Source: Microbacterium algeriense (GTDB lineage Bacteria > Actinomycetota > Actinomycetes > Actinomycetales > Microbacteriaceae). Taken from it: a stretch of DNA of 64,000 bases. The notes beneath the pieces were generated by a model. That model searched no databases. It saw only the letters and a list, made by a program, of their open reading frames with translations, and was not told the DNA's origin. Numbering within the stretch: position 1 is the first letter of the stretch; every line of letters begins with the position of its first letter. The stretch spans positions 1,473,792 to 1,537,791 of the forward strand of contig NZ_WAAO01000001.1 of the NCBI RefSeq assembly GCF_008868005.1, in the 5' to 3' direction. The translations under genes were made by a program, and so were the position numbers. Below are positions 56,631 through 64,000 of the stretch, in pieces.

Positions 56631-57215
56631 TCAGTGGAGGTCGGTGTCTGCGGCGGACCGTTCCCACCGTGTGAAGCGAACCGTCAGGCCGGCGCGGGTG
56701 GGGGCGGCCAGGAACGGTCCGGCGAACGCGGAGGAGTCGCCGTCGAACGGGGCGACCCGGACCAGCCGCCAGTCGCCGTCGTCCGCGCGGGCCCGGACGA
56801 TCAGCGCGTCCGCCCAGCGGCTCACCCGCACGGTGATCTCGCTGTCGCGCCAGTCATCGACATGGCCCACCGACCAGTCGGAACTGCCGGCGGTGACGAC
56901 CGCGCCGAGCCCGAGGTGGTCGTCGGCGTACTCCACGCCCGTCTTCACCCAGTGCTCGTCGTCGATGCGGACGAAGACGCCCGCCTGGTCGAACTGTCCG
57001 TCCCAGGGCGCGCGGAACGACACCTCCATCGCCTCGCCCACCGCGAGCGGGGCGAGGAGCGCATGCTCGGAATCGTGGATGAACCCGTAGGCGGTGCGAC
57101 GCCAGGCGTCACTTCCCTCGACAGCCGTGGCATCGAGATGCTCGGCGATGACGACGGACTCGGGAGCGTGGGTCCAGGTCCCGTCATTCCAGGCGATCAT
57201 GCGTGATTCAGGCAT
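56631..57215 (-). CDS. DUF1349 (concanavalin-like) protein
   Basis: The 194-residue soluble protein is built of beta-strand-rich segments typical of DUF1349/YesU: RRTAYGFIHDSEHALL, AMEVSFRAPWDGQFDQAGVFVRID, HWVKTGVEY and a final FAGPFLAAPTRAGLTVRFTRW. The fold is a jelly-roll found in glycan-binding proteins, but the role is unknown. ATG 57215 follows GGAACGGAAAT. It is divergent from satD; the 59-nt gap contains TTAT/ATAA motifs that may control both. Confidence 0.82.
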   Translation of the reverse strand: MPESRMIAWNDGTWTHAPESVVIAEHLDATAVEGSDAWRRTAYGFIHDSEHALLAPLAVGEAMEVSFRAPWDGQFDQAGVFVRIDDEHWVKTGVEYADDHLGLGAVVTAGSSDWSVGHVDDWRDSEITVRVSRWADALIVRARADDGDWRLVRVAPFDGDSSAFAGPFLAAPTRAGLTVRFTRWERSAADTDLH

Positions 57216-57260
57216 ATTTCCGTTCCATAACCAGATACTGCATAACTTAGGGATATTCGT

Positions 57261-57272
57261 GATAAGGTTATC
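57261..57272 (+). promoter_or_regulatory. inverted-repeat operator candidate overlapping the satD -10 box
   Basis: GATAA-GG-TTATC is an exact 5-bp dyad. It contains the -10 box TAAGGT (57263-57268), which is 6 nt before the satD ATG. CATAAC occurs twice more upstream (57228 and 57241 regions). Confidence 0.5.
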
Positions 57273-57274
57273 GC

Positions 57275-57919
57275 ATGGTCATCGCTGTCATCGCCGACAT
57301 CGTCGGGTCCCGCGAACTGAGTGATCGCGGAGCGGCCCAGCGGACTCTCGACGAGACCATCGCGCAGGTGGAGCGCGACCTGCCGCTGGCGGTGCAACCC
57401 CTCACCCCCACGGTAGGAGACGAGCAGCAAGCCGTCTACCGCGGCCTCGTCGATGCGCTGACCTCGCTCCTGATGATCCAACTGCGGCTGCCCGACGGCA
57501 TCGCCTTCCGGTTCGGTCTCGGCATCGGTCGGGTCACCGCCGTGGAGTCCGTCCACGGCGAGCTCGCAGACGGCCCTGGCTGGTACGCCGCGCGCGCCGC
57601 GATCGAGACCGTCCATGCCAGGGAGCAGCGCGCCGTGCCGCGGACCCGGACCTGGATTGTCGGTGCTCCGGGGCAGGATGAGGTCATGGAGACCACGATC
57701 GCCGCGTCCAACGCCTATCTGCTCGTCCGCGACGAGCTGGTCGGGGCGATGAGCGCGCGCGAGCGCCGTCTCACCTACGGTCGTGCCGTCGGACGATCCC
57801 AGCAGGACCTCGCCGCGCAGGAGGGCATCTCCCAGCCGAGCGTCTCGAAGTCGCTCCGCAGTGCCGGAGCCGCCGCGCTCCTCGAAGGGCTGGGCGCGCT
57901 GAGGGGAGAACCCGCATGA
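57275..57919 (+). CDS. SatD family protein with C-terminal helix-turn-helix
   Basis: The 214-residue protein starts VIAVIADIVGSRELSDRGAAQ, the SatD family signature, and has a middle region with a GDEQQAVY segment and FRFGLGIGRV resembling nucleotide-cyclase-like folds. The last ~45 residues, GRSQQDLAAQEGISQPSVSKSLR, form a classic helix-turn-helix, so it probably binds DNA. Its function is unknown. The gene is translationally coupled to the next membrane protein (ATGA) and has a leaderless promoter with a dyad, which suggests autoregulation. Confidence 0.82.
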   Translation: MVIAVIADIVGSRELSDRGAAQRTLDETIAQVERDLPLAVQPLTPTVGDEQQAVYRGLVDALTSLLMIQLRLPDGIAFRFGLGIGRVTAVESVHGELADGPGWYAARAAIETVHAREQRAVPRTRTWIVGAPGQDEVMETTIAASNAYLLVRDELVGAMSARERRLTYGRAVGRSQQDLAAQEGISQPSVSKSLRSAGAAALLEGLGALRGEPA

Positions 57920-58719
57920 TCCTGGCCGGTTTCATCCTGCTCGCTGTCGGAGCCGCCGACCTCGTGCGACAGTTCGCTCCCCGTCGGTGGATCGGCTACG
58001 TGGCCGCGGCAGCGTTCATCGTCCTCCTCGGCATCGGCGGTGACGCGCTGCTGCCGGCCATCCTCGGTCTCGCGGTCGGTGTGCTCTGGATCTGGAGCAT
58101 GCCCGACGAAGGGCCGTCGCGCGCCGGATTCTGGCCCGCCGTCGCGCTCGCCGCGGTCAGCGTCGGAGCCGTGCTGTGGCTCGGGGCTCGACCCGCAGCC
58201 GGTCTCGTCGGCGAGCTGTGGCACCTGCGGTCGCCGTTCGGCGTGGTCGAGTTCGATCTCGCCGTGCTCGCACTCGGTGCCGGTGTGTTCCTGCTCGAAT
58301 CATCGAACCTCGTGGTGCGTGCCGCTCTCGACGGCGAGCACACCTGGCGCCCCGCCGACCCCGCACCCGCGGTCCCCGAAGCGGCGGCCCCCGCGTCCGC
58401 CGATCCCGCGCCCCTCCTCGCCGATACGACTCCGGCCGAGACCGCCACCGCTGCACCGCGCGTCGACCCGCGCAACGGCTTCAAGGGCGGACGGCTCATC
58501 GGACCGCTGGAGCGCGTGCTGGTCATGCTCCTCACGCTCGCCGCGGCCTATCCGGTGCTGGCCGCGATGCTCGCGGCGAAGGGCATCGTGCGCTTCCCGG
58601 AGATCTCCCGCGATGGCGAGACCGGGGCCAGGGCCGAGTACTTCCTGGTGGGCAGTCTCGTCAGCTGGGTGATCGGGCTCGGGGCCGCGTTCCTCGTGTG
58701 GTGGGCGGCGCACAGCTGA
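57916..58719 (+). CDS. membrane protein paired with SatD (DUF3307-like C-terminus)
   Basis: The 267-residue protein has about seven hydrophobic segments and an Ala/Pro-rich loop (about 140-185). Its C-terminal part, GGRLIGPLERVLVMLL, AAKGIVRFPEI and AEYFLVGSLVSWVIG, resembles the end of DUF3307 proteins, which are often encoded next to SatD. The ATG at 57916 overlaps the satD stop. The shared operon suggests that the cytosolic SatD protein and this membrane protein act together; the process is unknown. Confidence 0.72.
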   Translation: MILAGFILLAVGAADLVRQFAPRRWIGYVAAAAFIVLLGIGGDALLPAILGLAVGVLWIWSMPDEGPSRAGFWPAVALAAVSVGAVLWLGARPAAGLVGELWHLRSPFGVVEFDLAVLALGAGVFLLESSNLVVRAALDGEHTWRPADPAPAVPEAAAPASADPAPLLADTTPAETATAAPRVDPRNGFKGGRLIGPLERVLVMLLTLAAAYPVLAAMLAAKGIVRFPEISRDGETGARAEYFLVGSLVSWVIGLGAAFLVWWAAHS

Positions 58720-58720
58720 C

Positions 58721-59080
58721 TCAGTCGAGCTGCTCCCGGTACCAGGTCAGCTTCTCCGCGAGGCGCCGTTGCTGCGCGAGCACCTCCGCCAGCTGACGTT
58801 CGACGGTCTCCGCGTGCTCCTCCAACAGGGCGATCCGCTCCGGGATGGTGTCGTCGCTCCGGCAGAGCTGACCGTAGCGGCGCAGTCGTTCCACCGGCAT
58901 CCCCGTCTCCCGGAGACACTTGAGGAACTCCAGCAGTCCGAGCTCGGCGTCGCTGTAGGCGCGGTGCCCACCGGCGGTGCGCGGGACCGTCGGGAGGATG
59001 CCCTCTCGCTCGTAGTAGCGCAGCGTGTCGATGCTGAATCCGGAGAGTGCAGCGGTCTCCGCCGGTGTGTACGTGCTCAT
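58721..59080 (-). CDS. MerR family transcriptional regulator
   Basis: The 119-residue regulator has an N-terminal winged helix (YTPAETAALSGFSIDTLRYYEREGI) and a dimerisation coiled coil (about 75-119) with no cysteine pair at the usual metal sites, so the signal is probably organic or redox rather than Hg/Zn. ATG 59080 lies 7 nt after TATGAT on its strand. It is divergent from an aldo/keto reductase across a 20-bp perfect dyad, its likely operator. One or two Cys residues occur (LKCLR, GQLCRS). Confidence 0.9.
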   Translation of the reverse strand: MSTYTPAETAALSGFSIDTLRYYEREGILPTVPRTAGGHRAYSDAELGLLEFLKCLRETGMPVERLRRYGQLCRSDDTIPERIALLEEHAETVERQLAEVLAQQRRLAEKLTWYREQLD

Positions 59081-59097
59081 GGCCCTGATCATAGATC

Positions 59098-59128
59098 TTG
59101 ACCTGGAGTGCGCTCCAGGTTGCACGCT
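59098..59128 (+). promoter_or_regulatory. MerR-type promoter and operator
   Basis: ACCTGGAGTGCGCTCCAGGT (59101-59120) is a dyad with 8-bp arms. It lies between TTGACC (59098-59103) and a weak -10 CACGCT (59123-59128). The 19-bp spacer is the overlong spacing that MerR proteins correct by twisting DNA. CACGCT is 6 nt from the reductase ATG. Confidence 0.75.
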
Positions 59129-59134
59129 GATCAC

Positions 59135-60088
59135 ATGACCCTTCAGAACACCCCTGCTTCCCCTCTCGTCCTCGGAGCGATGTCCTTCGGGACGCTGGTC
59201 GACGATGACGTCTCCTTCGCGCTGCTGGATCGCTTCGTCGAACGAGGCGGAGTCTGGATCGACACCGCGGACTGCTACAGCTTCTGGGCGAGCGACACCG
59301 GGCACGGCGGCGCCTCCGAGAGCGTGATCGGTCGGTGGCTCGGCGAGCGTCCCGGCGTCCGCACGCGGGTCCGCCTGTCCACCAAGGTGGGCGCCGAGCC
59401 GCTCTGGCCCGGATCGTGGCCGGAGCATCGGACGGGGCTCTCGCCGCGCGCGATCTACCAGGCGGTCGAGGGAAGCCTGGAGCGGCTCGGCGTCGACATG
59501 GTCGATCTCCTGTGGCTGCACCAGGAGGACCGGGCCGTCCCGATCGAGCAGACCGTCGACGGGCTCGCTTCGCTGACCTCGCGGGGAACCGTCGCACGCG
59601 TCGGGGCCTCCAACCACCCCGCGTGGCGCATCGAGCGGGCACGGGCGCACGCCGCCTCGATCGGCAGCGTCCCGATCGACGCCTTCCAGCTCAACAGCAC
59701 GTATCTGCGGACCCGCCCCGGCACGCTACCGCCGGGTGTCATCCATCCCTTCGGCGTCCTGAGCGACGAGCAACGCGACTTCGCCGTCGCGAACGGGCTG
59801 GAGACCTGGGCGTACACGCCGTTGCTCTCCGGCGCCTACGACAACCCGGCCAAGTCGATTCCCGAGGTGTACGAGCACCCCGGTACGGAGCGCCGCCTCG
59901 CCGTCCTCGGCCGGATAGCCGATGCACACGGCGTCGAACGTGGTCAGGTCGTGCTGGCGTGGCTGCTCGCGCACGGCATCCGTCCGATCCTCGGCGGCAG
60001 CAAGCTCGACCAGCTGGATCTCGCGATGGATGCGGCGGGCATCGCGCTCGCGGCGGAGGAGGTCGCCGACCTCGACGCTCCCGTGTGA
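59135..60088 (+). CDS. aldo/keto reductase
   Basis: The 317-residue NADPH-dependent oxidoreductase has LGAMSFGTLVDD, the catalytic Asp-Tyr in IDTADCYSFWAS, Lys in RLSTKVGAEP and His in LLWLHQEDR. The C-terminal LAHGIRPILGGSKLDQL is the cofactor-binding segment. It is divergent from and probably induced by the MerR regulator, suggesting detoxification of a reactive carbonyl; substrate unknown. ATG 59135 is chosen over an earlier GTG inside the operator. Confidence 0.9.
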   Translation: MTLQNTPASPLVLGAMSFGTLVDDDVSFALLDRFVERGGVWIDTADCYSFWASDTGHGGASESVIGRWLGERPGVRTRVRLSTKVGAEPLWPGSWPEHRTGLSPRAIYQAVEGSLERLGVDMVDLLWLHQEDRAVPIEQTVDGLASLTSRGTVARVGASNHPAWRIERARAHAASIGSVPIDAFQLNSTYLRTRPGTLPPGVIHPFGVLSDEQRDFAVANGLETWAYTPLLSGAYDNPAKSIPEVYEHPGTERRLAVLGRIADAHGVERGQVVLAWLLAHGIRPILGGSKLDQLDLAMDAAGIALAAEEVADLDAPV

Positions 60089-60089
60089 G

Positions 60090-60106
60090 GCGGGCGGGAT
60101 GCCCGC
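60090..60106 (+). terminator. short terminator hairpin after the aldo/keto reductase
   Basis: GCGGGC-GGGAT-GCCCGC lies immediately after the stop codon and just before the tyrS promoter. Confidence 0.5.
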
Positions 60107-60126
60107 GCGCTGATAGCCTGGAGCGC

Positions 60127-61428
60127 GTGTCAACTCCCGCTCTGACGACCGCACCCCAGGCGATCGACCCCACGTTCGAGAACGTGTGGGACGAGCTCGT
60201 CTGGCGTGGCCTCGTCCACGTGTCCACCGACCAGGAGGCGCTGCGCGCCCTGCTCGCGGGAGACCCCATCACGTATTACTGCGGGTTCGACCCGACGGCG
60301 GCGAGCCTGCACCTGGGCAACCTCGTGCAGCTGCTGACGCTGCGCCGCATCCAGCTCGCCGGTCACAAGCCGCTCGGACTCGTCGGCGGCTCCACCGGAC
60401 TCATCGGCGACCCCCGCCCCACGGCGGAGAGGACGCTGAACACCCGCGAGACGGTCGCCGAGTGGGTGGACAGGCTGCGCGGTCAGGTCGAGCGCTACCT
60501 CAGCTTCGAGGGCGACAACGCGGCCCGCATCGTGAACAACCTCGACTGGACCGCCCCGCTCAGCGCGATCGACTTCCTGCGCGACATCGGCAAGTACTTC
60601 CGCGTCGGCACGATGCTCAAGAAGGATGCGGTCGCGGCGCGGCTGAACTCCGATGAGGGCATCAGCTACACCGAGTTCAGCTACCAGATCCTGCAGGGGA
60701 TGGACTACCTCGAGCTGTACCGCCAGTACGACTGCGTGCTGCAGACCGGCGGCTCGGACCAGTGGGGCAACCTCACCAGCGGCACGGATCTGATCCGCCG
60801 CGCGGAGGGCGTCTCGGTGCATGCGATCGGCACGCCGCTGATCACGAACAGCGACGGCACGAAGTTCGGCAAGAGCGAGGGCAACGCGATCTGGCTCGAC
60901 GCCGAGATGTGCAGCCCCTACCGGATGTACCAGTTCTGGCTCAGCACGGCCGACAGCGATGTGATCGAGCGCCTCAAGGTGTTCACGTTCCTGAGCCGCG
61001 CCGAGATCGAGGAGTACGCACAGCTCGTCGACACCGAGCCGTTCCGGCGTGCGGCCCAGAAGCGCCTCGCACTGGAGGTGGTCGCGACCGTGCACGGCAT
61101 CGAGGCGACCGCGGCCGTTATTGCGGCGTCCGAGGCGCTGTTCGGTCAGGGCGACCTCACGACACTGGATGCGGGAACGCTCCGCACCGCGCTGGAGGAG
61201 CTGCCGAACGCGACCGTCGGTGCCGACACTCCCGTCGTGGAGGCGCTGGTCGCGACCGGTCTCGTGGCGAGTCTGTCCGAGGCCAGGCGAGCGATCTCGC
61301 AGGGGGGCGTGACGCTCGACGGTGCACGCGTCGAAGACGATTCGGCCACGGTGCGGGGAACGCTGCCGGGCGGGGTCTCGGTGCTGCGACGCGGCAAGAA
61401 GACGCTCGCGGGCGTCTTCCTCGCCTGA
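60127..61428 (+). CDS. tyrS: tyrosyl-tRNA synthetase
   Basis: The 433-residue class I synthetase has YCGFDPTAASLHLGN with the HIGH-type HLGN, QTGGSDQWGNLTSG, the KMSKS equivalent KFGKS, and a C-terminal S4 RNA-binding domain (about 365-433, EARRAISQGGVTLDG). GTG 60127 lies 7 nt after TAGCCT (60114-60119). A much longer in-frame extension upstream lies in the aldo/keto reductase and is not coding. Confidence 0.96.
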   Translation: MSTPALTTAPQAIDPTFENVWDELVWRGLVHVSTDQEALRALLAGDPITYYCGFDPTAASLHLGNLVQLLTLRRIQLAGHKPLGLVGGSTGLIGDPRPTAERTLNTRETVAEWVDRLRGQVERYLSFEGDNAARIVNNLDWTAPLSAIDFLRDIGKYFRVGTMLKKDAVAARLNSDEGISYTEFSYQILQGMDYLELYRQYDCVLQTGGSDQWGNLTSGTDLIRRAEGVSVHAIGTPLITNSDGTKFGKSEGNAIWLDAEMCSPYRMYQFWLSTADSDVIERLKVFTFLSRAEIEEYAQLVDTEPFRRAAQKRLALEVVATVHGIEATAAVIAASEALFGQGDLTTLDAGTLRTALEELPNATVGADTPVVEALVATGLVASLSEARRAISQGGVTLDGARVEDDSATVRGTLPGGVSVLRRGKKTLAGVFLA

Positions 61429-61438
61429 TTCCGAGCGC

Positions 61439-62233
61439 ATGCCGTTCACTCCGAGCCATGCGGTCGTGGCACTGCCGTTCGTCCGCACGCCGCTGGTGCC
61501 TGCGGCGATCGCGATCGGAGCGATGACGCCGGACCTGCCGTTGTTCGTGCGGGGCGTGGGTCTGAACTACTCGTTCACCCACGGCTTCGGCAACGTCGTG
61601 TGGACCGGCCTGCTCGCGTTCGGGCTGTTCCTCCTCTGGCGTGTGGTCCTGCGTCCTGCCGTGCCCGAGCTGTCGCCGGCATGGCTCGCGCGCCGACTTC
61701 CGCCGGAGTGGGAGGACCGGGGGACCGTCGCTGCCCGGAGGGCCGTCGGCGCCGGGGAGAAGCGTTCGTACCCCGTGCTCCTCGCGCTGTCGCTGCTGCT
61801 CGGGGTGCTCTCGCACATCCTCTGGGATCTCTTCACCCACGAAGGACGCTGGGGTGTGCAGCTGGTGCCGGGCCTCGATGAGATGTGGGGTCCGCTGGCC
61901 GGATTCAAGTGGCTCCAGCACGGGTCGAGTGTGATCGGGCTCGCGGTGATCGGCGTCTGGGCTCTGCTCTGGCTGCGCCGTCGGCGTGTGCGTCCCGATG
62001 TCGAGCAGTGGCTTCCCGCAGGCGTGCGCATCGCCTGGTGGGTGTCGCTGCCGATCGTCCTCCTTGGAGCGTGGGGCTGGGGACTCATCGCCCTGGGCCC
62101 GATCGATGCGGACTTCACGGTCCAGCATCTCGCCTATCGCGTGCTACCCCCGGCGTGCGCGCTCTGGGGAGCGGCCACTCTCGTGCTGTGCGTCGTGGTG
62201 TCCGTGCGCGGCCGTCGTCACCAGACGGGCTGA
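61439..62233 (+). CDS. DUF4184 membrane protein
   Basis: The 264-residue protein opens with PFTPSHAVVALPF and GAMTPDLPLF, the DUF4184 signature with metal-binding-like His and Asp residues shared with membrane-bound hydrolases such as YdjM. FTHGFGN, LGVLSHILWDLFTH and WLQHGSS are further conserved His motifs between five or six helices. Function is unknown. It starts 10 nt after tyrS and may be co-transcribed. Its 3' end overlaps the convergent CoA-transferase gene by 16 bp. Confidence 0.82.
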   Translation: MPFTPSHAVVALPFVRTPLVPAAIAIGAMTPDLPLFVRGVGLNYSFTHGFGNVVWTGLLAFGLFLLWRVVLRPAVPELSPAWLARRLPPEWEDRGTVAARRAVGAGEKRSYPVLLALSLLLGVLSHILWDLFTHEGRWGVQLVPGLDEMWGPLAGFKWLQHGSSVIGLAVIGVWALLWLRRRRVRPDVEQWLPAGVRIAWWVSLPIVLLGAWGWGLIALGPIDADFTVQHLAYRVLPPACALWGAATLVLCVVVSVRGRRHQTG

Positions 62234-63552
62234 TCCCGACCCCACCGGCGCGGCGGCGCGAAGTCCGTCCCGGCCAACGCCGGTCTCGCCGTGACGACGT
62301 CTCGCCCTCCGACCGTGAAGTGCGTGAGGTGCGGACTCGGGTCGAAGGCCTCCTCGGGCGCGGGGTCATCCGCCCGCGGCATCCCCAGCAGTTCCGCAGC
62401 GACCCGCCGGAGCGAGGTGCGGACCCGCCAGGTGCCGCCTTCGCGGGTGCGGCGCTGCAGCAGCGTCGTCACGGCGGCGGCGAGGAGATACCCGGCGCTG
62501 TGGTCCAGAGCCTGCGCGGGAAGGACGCCGGGGGTGTGCCCGTCGGGCGACTCGACGAGAGCGATGCCCGATTCCGCCTGGACGAGACTGTCGAACCCGG
62601 CGCGCTCGGGCTGATCCGTACCCCACGCGCTGAGCTGGGCGACCACCAGGCCCGGGTATCGGTGCGCGAGTTCGTCGGGGCCCAATCCGAGCCGGTCGAG
62701 TGCGGCCGGCCGGTACCCCAGCACCACGGCGTCGGCGGTCTCGAGCAGGTCACGGAACTGCGAGGACCGGGCGTCCAGCACGGCTGATCGCTTTCCGTGG
62801 CCGGTATCGAAGTGCTGCCATTCGGGCTCAGGGAGGTCGGGCGGATCGATGCGCAGCACGTCTGCTCCGAACAGCGCGAGCGTTCGGGTGCACACGGGGC
62901 CGGCGATCACCCTGGTGAGGTCGAGCACCCGGAAGCCGCGTAGCGGTTGCTCGGCGGTGGCGGACGTCCGGCGTTCCACGGAATACGCGGGGGAGAGCCG
63001 GGCGATGTCGAGGAGCGGCGTCGCGCGCAGGGCGCGATCGTCCTCGGGCCGTTCCCGGAGCACGGGAACCGCCAGTCCACCGGAGGCGGTGATCGCGGCG
63101 ACCCCCTCGCCCGAGGCCAGGCTCGCGAGCGCCGTCCGAACGTGATCGGCGTCGGCATCCGGTTGCAGTCCGAGACCTGACAGCAGGGCGCGGGCGTGAT
63201 GCGGGTAGTTGCCGTGGGTGCGAATCCAGCCGTCGCGGGTGCGCCAGAATCCCGAGAACGGCGACCACACCGGGGGAGCGGCGCCGTCGATCGTCAGGAA
63301 CCGGTCGCCGCGATATGAGACGGCCACCCGGTGCGCGTCGACCAGGTCGGGCGAGCGCCCGGCGGCGACGTGCGCGGCGGCGACGCTCGCCCAGGCGAGG
63401 TCACCGGCGGCCAGACGAGATGGCAGGGGCACCGTGGGGGCGACCGCGCCCATCCCGTCAGGGGAGAGAAGGTCCATCTCGCTCAGGACACGAGCGAGCA
63501 GGGCAGCTCCCGATCGCTGATCGCGAGGGGGCTTAGCCGCGGAGGAGGACAT
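62218..63552 (-). CDS. CaiB/BaiF family CoA-transferase
   Basis: The 444-residue type III CoA-transferase-like protein has its family core in the second half: RGFRVLDLTRVIAGPVCTRTLALFGADVLRID, RSAVLDARSS, VLGYRPAALDRLGL and VAQLSAWG. The catalytic Asp of the family would follow the RSSQFRDLL region; I cannot place it with certainty. The N-terminal half is a second related lobe (SPFSGFWRTRDGWIRTH), so the protein resembles two fused halves. TACCAT lies 7 nt before ATG 63552. The substrate is unknown. Confidence 0.85.
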   Translation of the reverse strand: MSSSAAKPPRDQRSGAALLARVLSEMDLLSPDGMGAVAPTVPLPSRLAAGDLAWASVAAAHVAAGRSPDLVDAHRVAVSYRGDRFLTIDGAAPPVWSPFSGFWRTRDGWIRTHGNYPHHARALLSGLGLQPDADADHVRTALASLASGEGVAAITASGGLAVPVLRERPEDDRALRATPLLDIARLSPAYSVERRTSATAEQPLRGFRVLDLTRVIAGPVCTRTLALFGADVLRIDPPDLPEPEWQHFDTGHGKRSAVLDARSSQFRDLLETADAVVLGYRPAALDRLGLGPDELAHRYPGLVVAQLSAWGTDQPERAGFDSLVQAESGIALVESPDGHTPGVLPAQALDHSAGYLLAAAVTTLLQRRTREGGTWRVRTSLRRVAAELLGMPRADDPAPEEAFDPSPHLTHFTVGGRDVVTARPALAGTDFAPPRRWGRDQPVW

Positions 63553-63655
63553 GGCCGCGATGGTACTCCCGCGGCACCTCCCGGTCGAAACGCACGCTGA
63601 TCAGGGGACTCCGGCGGAGCGAACGCGACGACACGCCCGGGAGGTGGGGCTCGAT

Positions 63656-63684
63656 TTGCCAGAACCCCGGAACCCACGTAACTT
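63656..63684 (+). promoter_or_regulatory. rRNA operon promoter candidate P1
   Basis: TTGCCA (63656-63661), 17-bp spacer, TAACTT (63679-63684). It is the first of three strong promoter-like elements in the last 450 bases. The stretch 63553-63655 only holds the CoA-transferase promoter; I see nothing else there. Confidence 0.65.
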
Positions 63685-63770
63685 ATTACTTGTTCGCCCC
63701 ACAGGGAAGCGGAGGAGCCGAGAGCTTCACCCCCCTCAAGCGGAGAACCACTCCCACACATCCTTCTCTC

Positions 63771-63799
63771 TTGAGAGATCAGACGCTTGCGTCTAGGAT
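63771..63799 (+). promoter_or_regulatory. rRNA operon promoter candidate P2
   Basis: TTGAGA (63771-63776), 17-bp spacer, TAGGAT (63794-63799). Two small dyads, TCTCTC-TT-GAGAGA (63765-63778) and AGACGC-TT-GCGTCT (63781-63794), overlap the -35 box and fill the spacer; they may be regulator sites. Confidence 0.6.
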
Positions 63800-63868
63800 G
63801 GGAGATCCACCCCTTCTGTGGCTGTCATCAGCTGCGCAGCGGATCGCTGATTCGCCGGGCGCGTCGAT

Positions 63869-63896
63869 TTGACAAGCACGACAGGGTGGGTAAGAT
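63869..63896 (+). promoter_or_regulatory. rRNA operon promoter candidate P3
   Basis: A perfect TTGACA (63869-63874), 16-bp spacer and TAAGAT (63891-63896) lie closest to the expected 16S gene. Confidence 0.75.
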
Positions 63897-64000
63897 AGAG
63901 AAGTTGCCCTGCGGGCCTGGTTGTGATGACTGGGTCGTGGGAGCATCCGATCCTTGAGAACTCAACAGCGTGCACTTGTCAAATGCCAAATTATCCTCGT
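63897..64000 (+). other. 5' leader of an rRNA operon (runs off the window)
   Basis: CCTTGAGAACTCAACAGCGT followed by GCACTTGTCAAATGCC matches the conserved leader found just upstream of 16S rRNA in Microbacteriaceae, with a boxA-like antitermination element around the CTTGAGAACTC part. GCCCTGCGGGC forms a small hairpin near 63905. The 16S gene itself lies beyond base 64000. Confidence 0.75.

Noticed and set aside
59335..60126. Long N-terminal extension of tyrosyl-tRNA synthetase
   Set aside because: The upstream in-frame stretch is antiphase sequence of the aldo/keto reductase. TyrS homology and a -10 box both point to GTG 60127.

Overview
The window is chromosomal DNA from a GC-rich actinobacterium, most probably Microbacteriaceae and best matched to Microbacterium. 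This rests on the very high GC content, the gene order (DUF3039-pncB-murI-rph-rdgB; ftsE-ftsX-smpB; DUF1844/infC-rpmI-rplT; hisC-hisB-hisH-hisA-sseB), two DUF2510 membrane proteins, and many TANNNT -10 boxes lying 6-9 nt before a start codon, the arrangement of leaderless actinobacterial transcripts. The genus is an inference; no rRNA gene lies inside the window. I see no prophage, insertion sequence or CRISPR array.

Layout. 1-8.7 kb: NAD salvage, cell wall and RNA housekeeping genes, a metal exporter, a divergent LigD/Ku end-joining pair, a DedA protein and tRNA-Leu(TAG). 8.7-13.6 kb: a small repeat protein and a compact Tad/Flp-type pilus locus. 13.6-17.7 kb: a lipoprotein candidate, a three-gene membrane/nuclease/glycosyltransferase operon and an MFS transporter. 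17.8-23.8 kb: prfB, two DUF2510 paralogues, ftsE-ftsX and smpB. 23.8-27.0 kb: an S9 peptidase, then lexA divergent from a LysM protein across LexA-box candidates. 27.1-31.2 kb: histidine genes. 31.2-34.0 kb: infC-rpmI-rplT and an RNA methyltransferase. 34.1-37.1 kb: a two-component system with a TAXI-type lipoprotein. 37.4-40.7 kb: a glutamate-type ABC importer. 40.8-44.3 kb: pheS-pheT. 44.4-48.5 kb: a decayed epimerase, then a TPP riboswitch controlling thiM and a ThiE-ThiD-TenA fusion. 48.5-55.5 kb: argC-J-B-D-F-H behind a possible arginine-rich leader peptide. 55.5-64 kb: a DUF559 gene bracketed by related repeats, a SatD module, a MerR/aldo-keto reductase pair, tyrS, a DUF4184 protein, a CoA-transferase, and finally three tandem rRNA-operon promoters with the rrn leader running off the end.

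Most genes are ordinary. The points most worth follow-up are: (i) the putative arginine-codon leader peptide before argC; (ii) an identical short repeat inserted in frame in both pheT and argC, expanded in tandem in argC; (iii) the inverted-repeat-like bracket around the DUF559 gene; (iv) two chained mini-ORFs made by a 17-bp duplication and ending exactly on a response-regulator start codon; and (v) the epimerase with a nonsense codon and a 3' frameshift directly before the TPP riboswitch.
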